A stretch of 64,000 nt of DNA from positions 62,001 through 126,000 of the forward strand of contig CAVRKA010000001.1 in the NCBI GenBank assembly GCA_963722175.1. Reading direction: 5' to 3'. The position numbers were made by a program, and so were the translations under genes. This stretch comes from WHSW01 sp963722175. Lineage in GTDB: Bacteria > Actinomycetota > Thermoleophilia > Solirubrobacterales > 70-9. Below the pieces are notes generated by a model that did no database searches, was not told the DNA's origin, and saw only the letters and a program-made list of their open reading frames with translations. Shown piece after piece: positions 1 to 8,270 of this stretch (within the stretch, counting starts at the first letter, position 1; the number at the start of each line of letters is the position of its first letter).

Positions 1-793
1 GCATCGCCAGCCCCAGCCGCTCCATGTTGCCGACGATCAGCCCGGCCAGGAAGGCTCCCAGGTATCCGCTTCCTCCCGCGGAGTCGAGCGAGAAGTAGCC
101 GATCGTGACCACGGCCAGGACCGCGGCGGCCGAGGACTCACGCCAGATCCCGGCCCTACGACTCGAGATCGTCGCCGCGAGCAGGATCCCGGCGACGAGA
201 CCGATCACGGTGCTGATCGCCAGGTCTCCCACGAACTCGCGGGCCGGTGTCGCCACCGACGCATCGCCGCTCAACAGCACGCCCGCGAACGCCAGGGCCA
301 GCACGGCGCCGATGGGATCGTTGAACGCCGATTCGGCGACCACCGTCTGCGCCACCTTGGGCCGCAGGCGTGAGCGCACGAACAGCGGGATCAGGATCGC
401 CGGATCGGTTGGGGCGAGCACCGCCCCCATCAACAGCGCCGCGGTCCAGGAGAGGTCGAAGGCGAGGTGGGCGACGACGCCGACGATCACCGCCGTCAGG
501 ACGACCCCGGGGATGACCAGCATCCCGAGCCCGATCCAGACTCGCTGTAAGACGTCCACGGAGAGGTTCAGCCCGCCGTAGAAGAGGATCATGGAGACGC
601 CGAGCGTGAACAGCAGCTGGGCGCCGATCGAATCGAGCGGGACGTCGACGACGTCCAGGGCGGACGGGCCGAAGAGGGCGCCGGCGAGGACCAGGAGGAG
701 GATCTCCGGGATCCGGAGGAGGCTGGCCAGGAAACGTGCCGCGAGCGCCGCGCCGAGCAGCAGGCTCAGCGTCAGGAGCACGTCCTGCGTCAC
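1..793 (-). CDS. Monovalent cation/proton antiporter, CPA type (partial, C-terminus beyond window)
   Basis: A minus-strand frame opens at a GTG (791-793) and runs about 264 codons off the left edge. The translation is a chain of hydrophobic segments with the conserved LAPTDPAIL and AESAFNDPIGAVLAL motifs of the CPA sodium(potassium)/proton exchangers, where the FND aspartate belongs to the ion site, plus the later GSGYLGAFLAGLIVGN segment. It should exchange Na+ or K+ for H+ across the membrane. The GTG start overlaps the TGA of the upstream sensor-like gene by 4 nt, suggesting translational coupling. Whether a C-terminal TrkA-type domain follows cannot be seen. Confidence 0.85.
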   Translation of the reverse strand, partial: MTQDVLLTLSLLLGAALAARFLASLLRIPEILLLVLAGALFGPSALDVVDVPLDSIGAQLLFTLGVSMILFYGGLNLSVDVLQRVWIGLGMLVIPGVVLTAVIVGVVAHLAFDLSWTAALLMGAVLAPTDPAILIPLFVRSRLRPKVAQTVVAESAFNDPIGAVLALAFAGVLLSGDASVATPAREFVGDLAISTVIGLVAGILLAATISSRRAGIWRESSAAAVLAVVTIGYFSLDSAGGSGYLGAFLAGLIVGNMERLGLAM

Positions 794-1473
794 GAGGGTC
801 CGTCGTCAGCTGTATCGGGCGGCTTGCGGCCGCGAGCGGAGCGTTCTCCCTCGAGCGCCATGCGGGCGATGTCGTTGGCCGTGACCAGCAGGAGGATGAT
901 CACCACGGCGGCCCCCAGCGCGACGGCGATCAGGCGGCGACGGGCGTCGTCGCGCGCGTCGTCGAAGGCCGTTGCCGTCGCGGTCGCACGGTCCGCTTCG
1001 TAGTTCGCGAGCTCCTCGGCCGACGCCGCCATCGCCTCGAACCGACGCAGCTCGGGCCCGAGCAGGATCCGCTTCGTCGCCTCGGGACGATCCGCCTGCA
1101 GTTCGCTCCACGCCACCTCGTCGAGCTCCATGAAGCCTTCGAACTCCTCGTTCAGCCGGCTGAGCAGAGCGCCCTCGCGCTGGTCGGTGAGCTCCTCGCC
1201 GGCGATCTCGAGCTCGCGCCGCAGCTCGGCCGCCGAGGCCACGAACCGCTCCCGGAGGTCGCCACCGGCATAGCCGTAGGCCGTCTGCCAGCCGTTGGCG
1301 TCGGTGACCAGGAACTTGAGCTCGCGGGCGACCGCCTCCTGGCGGGCCCGCTCGCCGACCTCGTCGAAGCGGTCGCCCATCTGCGACATCCCGTGGAGCG
1401 CCACCGCCGTTGTCGCCACCGGCCCGAGGATCGTCAGCACGATCGCCGTGTAGAGCTTCGCCCTGATCGTCAC
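790..1473 (-). CDS. Membrane protein with chemoreceptor-like four-helix-bundle sensor domain
   Basis: This 227-aa protein has an N-terminal membrane helix (about residues 8-28), a long Glu/Ala/Arg-rich helical region (30-175) resembling the 4HB ligand-binding domain of methyl-accepting chemoreceptors, and a second membrane helix (about 180-200) followed by a short charged tail. No HAMP, kinase, GGDEF or MCP signalling domain follows, so it is a sensor module without a visible output domain. It overlaps the antiporter gene by 4 nt, so it may act with that transporter; this is inference. The family assignment rests on helix layout, not on a clear motif. Confidence 0.6.
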   Translation of the reverse strand: MTIRAKLYTAIVLTILGPVATTAVALHGMSQMGDRFDEVGERARQEAVARELKFLVTDANGWQTAYGYAGGDLRERFVASAAELRRELEIAGEELTDQREGALLSRLNEEFEGFMELDEVAWSELQADRPEATKRILLGPELRRFEAMAASAEELANYEADRATATATAFDDARDDARRRLIAVALGAAVVIILLLVTANDIARMALEGERSARGRKPPDTADDGPS

Positions 1474-1505
1474 CGGCTCGTCTCCCGGATAGCATCGCGG
1501 CGACG

Positions 1506-1724
1506 ATGATCCTCTTCGTAGTCACCGGCCAGGCGCCGCCGATCCTCGTGCTGACGCTGCTGGCGATGTGCTACCTGACCGGGTACGAGCTCTGGAAGGA
1601 GGGCGAGGAGGTCGCCTTCCTGATCAAGGCATGGTGGGTCCTGCTGGTGTTCCTGCTGACCGTCGTCGGATTCGGGATCTTCTGGATCTGGCTGGCGCGC
1701 CGGCGACTCCGCCGCGCTGCCTAG
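1506..1724 (+). CDS. Small two-helix membrane protein, unknown function
   Basis: A 72-aa protein starting at ATG 1506 with two hydrophobic helices (about residues 10-28 and 41-63) and a basic tail ending in RRRLRRAA. It lies between the divergent sensor-like gene (starts 1473) and the 3' end of the PucR-type regulator. No catalytic motif or family was recognised. The hydrophobic pattern and positive-inside tail suggest a real membrane protein rather than a chance frame, but there is no independent support. Confidence 0.5.
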   Translation: MILFVVTGQAPPILVLTLLAMCYLTGYELWKEGEEVAFLIKAWWVLLVFLLTVVGFGIFWIWLARRRLRRAA

Positions 1725-1738
1725 CGTCGCCGGACGGC

Positions 1739-3544
1739 TCACTCGGTTTCGGCCCTGACGTCATGCAGGCGGGCGAGCTTCAGCGCCAGTTCCAGTGACA
1801 GCAGGTCCTCGTCCGGGAGCTTGAGCCCGGCGACGCGCTCGATCCGGTCGAGTCGCTGGCGGACCGTGTTCGGGTGCACGTAGAGCGCCCGCGCGCTGGC
1901 GGTGACGCTGCCGCGATCGGCCAGGTAACGCTCCAGCGTTTCGACCAGCCGGGCCCCGTGGCGGCGGTCGTACTCGGCGAGCTCCTGCACCGACTGGCGA
2001 TAGCGGTCGCGAGGTGCCTCGTCGAGCTCCAGGTGGACGAGGTACCGGTAGGCCCCGAGCTGCTCGTAGGAGACCGCACCGCCGCCGGCGACCAGCGAGC
2101 GCCCGACCCGGGCCGCGTCAGCGGCCTCGCGCATCCGCCGCCGGGCGCTCGGCGCGCCCCGGTCGACGTCGCTGAGGCCGACCACGAGCCCCTCCTCGCG
2201 GCCAAGCGACTCGCACGCCCCGCGGATCTCCTCGACCGCGCCGTCGTTCGCGGTCGCAAGCGGCGCCAGCGCGCGCACCCGATCGTGGCGGGAGTCGAAG
2301 AACGCCCGCGGGTAGAGGCGCCGCAGCCGCCCCTCGAGCCTGGCCGCCAGCTCGGGCCAGGCGGCCGCCGAGTCGTCCGCCCGCGGCGCCCGCTCAACCT
2401 GGAGGAACAGATGCGGACCGGCGAGGTCGCAGCGCGCCTGACTCGCCTTGGCCTGCGCGGCTTCGATCGAGCCGGCGGCGAGCGCGTCGAACATGTCCTT
2501 GACGATGTTCTCCGCCGTCAGCCGCTCGATCAGCTCCGCCTTCTTGAGCCCGACGGCCGTCTGATCGGCGACCGCGCCGAGCAGCTCCGCGTCCTCGTCG
2601 GTGAATTGGCGATCGCGAGCGAGACAGCAGATCATCCCGAGCGTTTCGTTGCGCGCGACCAGCGGCGCCGCCAGCAGCGCCTGGTCGCCGACGTCGGGCC
2701 ACGGCTCGCGATCGACCGCGCCGCCGCCGTTGAGGCCTCGCCCGCTCGCGCGTCGCATCAGGTCGAGGACCAGCCCGGTCCCACCGGGGCGCGGGCTCGG
2801 GGCCGGAGCGTCCTCGGGATCGGAGCTGACCGGCAGCAACTCGTCGGCGTCGGCGTCGAGGCGGTAGATCTGGCAGGCGTCGGCGCGCAGCAGCTGGCGC
2901 GCCCCTCGGGCGACCGCCTCGTAGAGGTCCTCGCGCAGCGTCACGGCGGCCAGCGCCTGGCTCAGCTGTGTGAGCGTGGTCAGCGCCTGAACCCGCCGCT
3001 GGGTGTCCTCGTAGAGCTGGGCGTTCTCGATCGCTCCCGCGACCAGGGATGCGGTGTGGACGAGGAAGTTGAGGACATCGTCCTCGAACTCGCGCGGCGC
3101 CTCGGTGTGCAGGACGACGACCCCGATCACGTCGCCCGCCTTGGCCAGGATGGGCACCGCGACCATCGACTGGAAGTCCTCTTCCTCGAGCTCGGGGACG
3201 AACTTCATCCGCGGGTCCGCCATCGCGTTCTCCCGGATGAACTCCGGCGTCTTGGTCCGGGCGACCCAGCCGGACAGTCCCTCGTCGACGCCGAGCTCGA
3301 GCTCGCCGACGAAGCGCGAGTAGCGCGGCGAGGCCGCCCGCAGGACCAGCCGCTCGCCATCGACGAAATAGATGAAGCAGGCGTGGCAAGCGGTCGCGTC
3401 GGTGGCGATGTCGACGATCCCGCGCAGGACCCGATCGAGGTCGAGCGACGAGGAGACCGTCTTGATCACCGCATAGAGCGTCTCGTTCTCGCGCCGTGCG
3501 CGACGAAGTGCGTCGCCCTCCTCCTCGACAAGCTGCAGACTCAA
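1739..3544 (-). CDS. GAF-domain PucR/CdaR-family transcriptional regulator
   Basis: This 601-aa regulator has two GAF-like sensor domains (about residues 20-175 and 195-340), a linker and CdaR-like middle region, and a C-terminal PucR helix-turn-helix (about 540-590) with the typical HPNTVRQRLDRIERVAG motif. PucR-type proteins usually control purine, amino-acid or nitrogen-compound catabolism. The start is a TTG at 3544 preceded by a strong AGGAGGT Shine-Dalgarno. It is transcribed away from amt and the N-methylglutamate-type clusters, so it is a good candidate for their regulator, though no binding site was demonstrated. Confidence 0.85.
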   Translation of the reverse strand: MSLQLVEEEGDALRRARRENETLYAVIKTVSSSLDLDRVLRGIVDIATDATACHACFIYFVDGERLVLRAASPRYSRFVGELELGVDEGLSGWVARTKTPEFIRENAMADPRMKFVPELEEEDFQSMVAVPILAKAGDVIGVVVLHTEAPREFEDDVLNFLVHTASLVAGAIENAQLYEDTQRRVQALTTLTQLSQALAAVTLREDLYEAVARGARQLLRADACQIYRLDADADELLPVSSDPEDAPAPSPRPGGTGLVLDLMRRASGRGLNGGGAVDREPWPDVGDQALLAAPLVARNETLGMICCLARDRQFTDEDAELLGAVADQTAVGLKKAELIERLTAENIVKDMFDALAAGSIEAAQAKASQARCDLAGPHLFLQVERAPRADDSAAAWPELAARLEGRLRRLYPRAFFDSRHDRVRALAPLATANDGAVEEIRGACESLGREEGLVVGLSDVDRGAPSARRRMREAADAARVGRSLVAGGGAVSYEQLGAYRYLVHLELDEAPRDRYRQSVQELAEYDRRHGARLVETLERYLADRGSVTASARALYVHPNTVRQRLDRIERVAGLKLPDEDLLSLELALKLARLHDVRAETE

Positions 3545-3625
3545 ACGAGACCTCCTGGTCGCGTGACCTCCCGTGGGTGTCGCGATCCTACACTCGAACC
3601 CGCCGAAGTATGGGGCGTGTGCCTA

Positions 3626-3654
3626 TTGCCACGATTGGGCCAGCCGGGATACGT
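3626..3654 (+). promoter_or_regulatory. Putative amt promoter, leaderless or nearly so
   Basis: TTGCCA (3626-3631) and ATACGT (3649-3654) are separated by 17 bp. The expected transcription start falls within a few bases of the GTG at 3666, and no Shine-Dalgarno precedes that GTG. This supports 3666 rather than the in-frame codon at 3573 as the amt start. Confidence 0.4.
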
Positions 3655-3665
3655 TGCGGCCGCTA

Positions 3666-5138
3666 GTGGACTTCCTGTTCGCCCAGGTCAAGGACCTCGC
3701 TGACGCGGCGCCGGCCGAGAGTCTCGGGCTCGACAGCGTCATCCTCGGCGAGCAGTTCTACTTCTTCACCGTCGTGCTCATGTGGCTCATCCACGTGGGC
3801 TTCATGACGTACGAGACCGGCGTCGCGCGGCGCAAGAACGCGCTCGCGACGGCGATGAAGAACATCCTCACGATCGCCGTGGTCACGCCGAGCTTCTACT
3901 ACTTCGGCTGGTGGATCTACAACTGCAACATGTCCGGCTTCCCGCCGATCGGGCCGAACAGCACGGACTTCACCGCCGCCGCGTGCCAGGGCGGGATCCC
4001 GTGGTCCGACCTCTTCGGGCCGAACCTGACCAACAACATCAACCTCGTCTTCTTCCTCGCCTTCCTGCTGTTCAGCTGGACGACGGCCTCGATCATGTCC
4101 GGCGCGCTGCTCGAGCGCGTGCGGCTCTCCGCCTACCTGCTGCTCGCCGTCCTGCTCGGCTCGGCCGTCTGGGTCCTCGACGCCGCCTGGGGCTGGAGCT
4201 TCGGCGGCTGGCTGACCCTGCGCTTCGGCTTCCACGACGCGATCGCCTCGGCGGTCGTCCACGGCGTCGCCGGCGCCTTCACGCTCGGGGTGCTCTTCAA
4301 CTTAGGACCGCGAATCGGCAAGTACACGAAGGAGGGGTTAGCCCGCACCTTCAGGCCCCACAACATCCATATGACCCTGATGGGGCTGATGCTGATCTTC
4401 ACCGGGTTCTATGCCTTCTACGCCGCCTGCCTGGTGATCGTCTCGACCACCTTCCCCGGCTGGGCCAACATCTACCTCAGCCCGACGACCCTCGGCTCGA
4501 TCGCGATGATCATCACCTTCGGCTTCGCGGGCGGGTTCACCGGCGGCTACTTCGCCAGCCGCGGCGACCCTTTCTGGACGGTCTCTGGCGGCCTCGCCGG
4601 TGTGATCAGCGTCTCGGCGGGCGCCGACGTCTACGCGCCCACGCTCGGATATCTGATCGCAGCGGCCTCGGCGGCGCTGACTGTCTGGGTCGGAAGCTGG
4701 ATCGAGACCAAGATGCGCGTCGACGACGTCGTCGGCGCCGTGTCGGTTCACGGTTTCGCGGGCTTCCTGGGAATCCTCTGGGTGGGCGTGTTCGCCGCCG
4801 GGTATCCGACCGGCGTCAACAACGTCGAGAGCTCGATCGGCGGCCAGCTGATGGGCCTCGCGACGTTCCTGCCGCTCGGCTTCCTCACCGGCTGGTTCGC
4901 GTCCTGGGTGCTCAAGAAGCTCAACCTTCTGCGCGTGCCGCCCGAGGTCGAGGTCGACGGCCTCGACCCGGCCGAGTACGAGCCGGACATCCACGCGCCC
5001 GAGTTCGCAGCGGCCCCGGACCTGGTCATCGAGCCCGACGGCACCCGGGTGTCGGCCGACGCCATGCAGCGGGCGGCCGCGGCGGAGCTGGTCACCCCGA
5101 TGGCCGCAAGACCAACGCGTAGAGGAGGACCTGGCTGA
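3666..5138 (+). CDS. amt: Ammonium transporter (Amt/MEP/Rh family)
   Basis: The 490-aa product (GTG start at 3666) is a polytopic membrane protein that conducts ammonium, and usually also methylammonium. It shows Amt-family features: the WTTASIMSGALLERVRLSAY segment, the DAIASAVVHGVAGAF segment carrying the first pore histidine, and the SVHGFAGFLGILWVGVF segment carrying the second. The cytosolic tail (about residues 425-490) is long and acidic. An in-frame GTG/ATG at 3573 would add 31 Cys-rich residues that do not look like an Amt N-terminus. It overlaps the next small membrane protein gene by one base. Its position ahead of two alkylamine-type clusters fits a role in amine or ammonium uptake. 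Confidence 0.93.
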   Translation: MDFLFAQVKDLADAAPAESLGLDSVILGEQFYFFTVVLMWLIHVGFMTYETGVARRKNALATAMKNILTIAVVTPSFYYFGWWIYNCNMSGFPPIGPNSTDFTAAACQGGIPWSDLFGPNLTNNINLVFFLAFLLFSWTTASIMSGALLERVRLSAYLLLAVLLGSAVWVLDAAWGWSFGGWLTLRFGFHDAIASAVVHGVAGAFTLGVLFNLGPRIGKYTKEGLARTFRPHNIHMTLMGLMLIFTGFYAFYAACLVIVSTTFPGWANIYLSPTTLGSIAMIITFGFAGGFTGGYFASRGDPFWTVSGGLAGVISVSAGADVYAPTLGYLIAAASAALTVWVGSWIETKMRVDDVVGAVSVHGFAGFLGILWVGVFAAGYPTGVNNVESSIGGQLMGLATFLPLGFLTGWFASWVLKKLNLLRVPPEVEVDGLDPAEYEPDIHAPEFAAAPDLVIEPDGTRVSADAMQRAAAAELVTPMAARPTRRGGPG

Positions 5139-5482
5139 TGCCCGGGATCATCGACAGCGCTCCCGACTGCGTCAGCAGCGACCCCGGGACTACCGAGGCG
5201 CGGGTCGAGGACTCCGCCGATTTCGTGATGGGCGACCCCTACACGGAATGCGCCGGCTTCATGACCTTCGGCCCCGGCTCGACCTACGGAGAGGAGGGGA
5301 TCGGAGCGGAGACCGGCTACATGGTCCTCACGTGGATCGGGATCGTCTTCATGGTCGCTGCCCTGCTCGCCTGGGTGGTGTACGAGAACCGTCGCTTGAT
5401 CGCCTACACGCTGGGAATCGGCCGCGGATACGACGAGCCGGACGTCCCGCAGCCCGGGATCACGCCGGACCCGGAGAAGTGA
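5138..5482 (+). CDS. Small single-pass membrane protein coupled to amt
   Basis: A 114-aa protein with one hydrophobic helix (about residues 62-84), an acidic and Ser/Pro-rich N-terminal part with Cys11 and Cys39, and a short tail rich in Pro and Asp. The ATG shares its A with the amt TGA, so the two are translationally coupled. No family was recognised. Its position suggests an accessory subunit or stabiliser of the ammonium channel, which is inference. Confidence 0.7.
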   Translation: MPGIIDSAPDCVSSDPGTTEARVEDSADFVMGDPYTECAGFMTFGPGSTYGEEGIGAETGYMVLTWIGIVFMVAALLAWVVYENRRLIAYTLGIGRGYDEPDVPQPGITPDPEK

Positions 5483-5483
5483 G

Positions 5484-5642
5484 ATGGCCATGAACGGAAA
5501 GCAGATCGAGTTCCCGCCCAAGCAGACGCACGTCCGCTCATTCGAGCTCGCGATGCTCGTGATCTGCCTGATTTGCGTCGCGGTCGTCCTGTTCATCGTC
5601 CTGGGCACCGACCTCGGCGACGAGTTCCGTCCGACCGTCTGA
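5484..5642 (+). CDS. 52-aa single-pass membrane protein, third gene of amt operon
   Basis: ATG 5484 to TGA 5640-5642 encodes 52 residues: a basic N-terminus (KQTHVRSFELAM) then one strongly hydrophobic helix (about residues 22-42) and a short acidic end. It begins one base after the stop of the previous small gene and continues the same unit. The compact layout and clean membrane-protein pattern support it as a real gene. Function unknown; it may be an amt accessory protein. Confidence 0.6.
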   Translation: MAMNGKQIEFPPKQTHVRSFELAMLVICLICVAVVLFIVLGTDLGDEFRPTV

Positions 5643-5653
5643 TCGGCGCGGAT

Positions 5654-5659
5654 TACACT
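5654..5659 (+). promoter_or_regulatory. Leaderless-type -10 element
   Basis: TACACT ends 6 nt before the GTG at 5666, the spacing expected when transcription begins at the start codon itself. No Shine-Dalgarno precedes that GTG. This is the main reason for choosing 5666 as the start of the next gene. Confidence 0.45.
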
Positions 5660-5665
5660 CGCGGG

Positions 5666-6052
5666 GTGCCGTCCCTCGGCGACGCTGGAGTCGCTCCGCA
5701 GGCAGAGACACCGGACCGGAGGAAACCGACCTGGCCTCGGTTCGCGGTGATCGTCGGGGTGCTCGTGCTCGCGTTCGTCATCTCCCGCGCGTCAAGCTCG
5801 GAGGTGACCCAGGAGGAGGCCGTCGCGAAGGCCACGGAGCAGGTCGATTTCGTACCCGAGGACACGCAGGTCCGCTTCCTGCGACAGGGGCTCGACCGCC
5901 ATCCGTTCTGGGTGATCTCGCTCTCAATCCCGGCCCAGGACCCCCAGACCTACGCCGAGCTCGCGGTCGTGCGAATCGATGCGGAGTCGGGGGAGATCGT
6001 CGAGTTCCGCGAGCAGAAGGACGCCAAGCGCGGCGCCGACGAAGCCCCGTAG
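5666..6052 (+). CDS. Membrane-anchored PepSY-like protein
   Basis: With the GTG at 5666 the product is 128 aa: a polar N-terminus, one membrane helix (about residues 23-41), then a compact domain with the EEAVAKATEQV helix and a C-terminal strand pattern ending near VVRIDAESGEIV, resembling the PepSY fold. Such domains often bind or inhibit peptidases at the outer face of the membrane. An upstream in-frame start at 5573 overlaps the 52-aa gene and would give an Arg-rich, shadow-like N-terminus, so it was not used. The role here is unknown. Confidence 0.65.
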   Translation: MPSLGDAGVAPQAETPDRRKPTWPRFAVIVGVLVLAFVISRASSSEVTQEEAVAKATEQVDFVPEDTQVRFLRQGLDRHPFWVISLSIPAQDPQTYAELAVVRIDAESGEIVEFREQKDAKRGADEAP

Positions 6053-6055
6053 CTC

Positions 6056-6772
6056 GTGCGCCTGCTCGTCCTTCAGCACATCGCCTGCGAGCACCCGGGC
6101 GTGTTCTCCGAGGTGATGCGCGAGCGGGGAGTGGAGGCGGTCGCGGTGGAGATCGACGAGGGCGAGCCGCTGCCGGACTGGCGCGAGTTCGACGGGATCG
6201 TGGCCATGGGCGGACCGATGGGCGCCGGCGACGAGGCGGAGCACCCGTGGCTCGGGCCCGAGAAGGTGCTGATCCGCGAGGCGGTTGAGGCGGGCCGGCC
6301 GTTTCTCGGCGTCTGCCTGGGCGTCCAGCTGCTGGCGGCGGCGCTCGGTGCTCGCGTCTACACCGCCGAGCGCGCCGAGGTCGGTCTGCTGGAGGTCGAG
6401 CTGACCGCCGCCGGTCGCGAGGACCCGCTGTTCGCGGGCGTCGCCCACCCGCTGGTCTCGCTGCAGTGGCACGGCGACACCTTCGACCTGCCAGGCGGCG
6501 CCGTGCGACTGGCGCGCTCGCCGATGGCGCGCAACCAGGCCTTTCGCGTCGGCGAGCGCGCCTACGGGATCCAGTTCCACCTGGAGGTCACCGGCGAGAT
6601 GGCCCGCGAGTGGGCGACGATCCCGGCCTATCGCGCATCGCTGGAGAGCACCCTCGGCGAGCGCGAGGGCGACGAGTTCATCGCCGCCGTCGAGCGGCGG
6701 GCGGGGGAGCTCCATTCACCGGCGCGAACGCTGATCGCGAACTGGCTGGGGCTCGCCTGCGTGCCGGCATAG
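6056..6772 (+). CDS. Class I glutamine amidotransferase (GuaA N-domain-like)
   Basis: A 238-aa stand-alone type 1 glutamine amidotransferase. The catalytic triad is visible: Cys in FLGVCLGVQLLAAALG (about residue 88) and His/Glu in YGIQFHLEV (about 178-180), as in the glutaminase half of GMP synthetase. Such proteins hydrolyse gamma-glutamyl amides. The GTG start is 3 nt after the previous stop. Lying directly before a GlnA-type ligase and MgsABC-like genes, it could hydrolyse glutamine or a gamma-glutamyl-alkylamide in the same pathway. The substrate is not determinable from sequence. Confidence 0.85.
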   Translation: MRLLVLQHIACEHPGVFSEVMRERGVEAVAVEIDEGEPLPDWREFDGIVAMGGPMGAGDEAEHPWLGPEKVLIREAVEAGRPFLGVCLGVQLLAAALGARVYTAERAEVGLLEVELTAAGREDPLFAGVAHPLVSLQWHGDTFDLPGGAVRLARSPMARNQAFRVGERAYGIQFHLEVTGEMAREWATIPAYRASLESTLGEREGDEFIAAVERRAGELHSPARTLIANWLGLACVPA

Positions 6773-6788
6773 GGGGCGCCTAGGAGCC

Positions 6789-6811
6789 GTTTGTACAATT
6801 TTGTCCATAAT
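6789..6811 (+). promoter_or_regulatory. Promoter/operator of cluster 1
   Basis: A 17-bp AT-rich site (6789-6805, beginning GTTTGTAC and ending TTTTGTC) sits directly before a near-consensus -10, CATAAT (6806-6811). A 14/17 match occupies the same position relative to the -10 of the mgd operon at 25098-25120 on the other strand. The position between -35 and -10 suggests a regulator acting directly on promoter opening. Confidence 0.6.
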
Positions 6812-6828
6812 CGAAAGGAGCCCCGATA

Positions 6829-8268
6829 GTGGCCGCTGAGATGCTCGGAGGGACGATCGACACCGTCCTCTCCATTCCCCGGGTGGAGATGCCCCCGGCG
6901 ACCCTCGAGGAAGCACGCGCCCAGGAGGGCCGGCCGGCCCAGATCGAGGCCCTGAAGAAGCGGATCGCAGCCGAGGACATCCGCTACGTGTTCTTCCAGC
7001 AGGTGTCGGTGACGGGCCGGGTGATGGGCAAGGGGGTCGTCGCCTCGTTCTTCCCGCAGGTCGCCGAGCGCGGCTACCAATTGGTCTACGGCGCGACCGC
7101 GAACCTGTTCACCGACCGCGACGGCAACTACATCGGCTTCGGGCCCGAGGAGTCGGAGCTCGCCGCGATCGCGGACCTCGACACGTTCTCCGTCCTGCCC
7201 TGGGACGAGCGCGTCGCCAGGGTGTATTGCGACTGCTACGACACCGAGACCGGCGAGCTGCTGGACGCCGACCCGCGCCAGAACCTGAAGCGCGTCGTGA
7301 GCGAGTTCGAGGCCGAGCTCGGGCTCAATTTCGTGATCGGCATCGAGCCCGAGATGATGTGGATGCGCCGCGGCGAGGACGGCACCGCCGAGGGTGTCAC
7401 CAAGCCCTACTGCTACCACATCCATCAGTTCGAGGAACTGCGTCCGGTGCTGCTCGACGTGGTCGAGTACGGGCAGCGGATGGGCCTCGACATGAGCTAC
7501 GGCGACCACGAGGACGCGCCCGGCCAGCTGGAGCTCAACTTCCGCTACGACCGCCCGGTGCGAACCGCCGACAACATCACCACGTACCGCCAGATCTGCG
7601 CCGCGGTCGCCCGCAAGCACGGGCTCCTGGCGTCGTTCATGCCGAAGCCGTTCACCGGCGTCTCGGCCAACGGCCACCACCACCACTTCACCCTGGTCGA
7701 CGACGACGGCAACAACGTCTTCCACGACCCCGACGGCGTCTGCCGGCTCTCCGACACCGGGCGTCACTTCCTCGGCGGCCTGCTCGACCACTTCGGGGCG
7801 CTGATGTGCGTCGGCAACCCGTCGGTGAACTCCTACTGCCGGATGTGGGACTTCGGGTTCTGGGCGCCGGTGTACAAGAACTGGGGCTGGCAGAACCGCA
7901 CCTGCACGGTTCGGGTCGCCGGCGGCGGCCGGTTCGAGTATCGCGGCGTCGACTCGTCGTGCAACCCGTACCTGACGATCGCGGCGCTCCTGGAGGCCGG
8001 CCTCGACGGGATCAAGCGCAAGTCCGACCCCGGCGACCCGCAGGAGGGCAACACCTACGACCTCCTGCAGGAGGGCGTCGAGCTCGAGCGCGTGCCCGAG
8101 AGCCTCGGCGCGGCGCTCGAGGCCCTGGCGGACGACGAGGTCGTTCGCGGGGCCATGCCCGGGCGCCTGTACGACGTGTTCAAGCACTACAAGCGCGACG
8201 AGTGGGAGCGTTACCTGGCCGCGGTCACGGACTGGGAGCGCGAGGAGTACCTGGAGGTATTGCCCTAA
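6829..8268 (+). CDS. glnT: Type III glutamine synthetase-family ligase (GlnT/GmaS-like), cluster 1
   Basis: This 479-aa protein is an ATP-dependent gamma-glutamyl amide ligase of the GlnA fold. The C-terminal catalytic domain has GIEPEMMWM (metal ligand Glu), the NGHHHHFTL block, and GRFEYRGVDSSCNPYL with the phosphate/substrate-binding Arg. Members of this branch make glutamine or gamma-glutamyl-methylamide. The GTG start has an AAAGGAG site 9 nt upstream. It heads a tight unit with three glutamate-synthase-like subunits and two flavoenzymes, so an alkylamine is a likelier substrate than ammonia alone. A second family member (25253-26623) is more typical of GmaS. Amine specificity cannot be read from sequence. 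Confidence 0.85.
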   Translation: MAAEMLGGTIDTVLSIPRVEMPPATLEEARAQEGRPAQIEALKKRIAAEDIRYVFFQQVSVTGRVMGKGVVASFFPQVAERGYQLVYGATANLFTDRDGNYIGFGPEESELAAIADLDTFSVLPWDERVARVYCDCYDTETGELLDADPRQNLKRVVSEFEAELGLNFVIGIEPEMMWMRRGEDGTAEGVTKPYCYHIHQFEELRPVLLDVVEYGQRMGLDMSYGDHEDAPGQLELNFRYDRPVRTADNITTYRQICAAVARKHGLLASFMPKPFTGVSANGHHHHFTLVDDDGNNVFHDPDGVCRLSDTGRHFLGGLLDHFGALMCVGNPSVNSYCRMWDFGFWAPVYKNWGWQNRTCTVRVAGGGRFEYRGVDSSCNPYLTIAALLEAGLDGIKRKSDPGDPQEGNTYDLLQEGVELERVPESLGAALEALADDEVVRGAMPGRLYDVFKHYKRDEWERYLAAVTDWEREEYLEVLP

Positions 8269-8270
8269 CC

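Noticed and set aside
105..1525. Several long plus and minus frames rich in Arg, Pro and Ala
   Set aside because: They are antisense or frame-shifted images of the antiporter and sensor genes, with no motif and shadow-type composition.
1874..3703. 609-codon plus-strand frame
   Set aside because: It is antisense to the PucR-type regulator, which has clear GAF and HTH domains.
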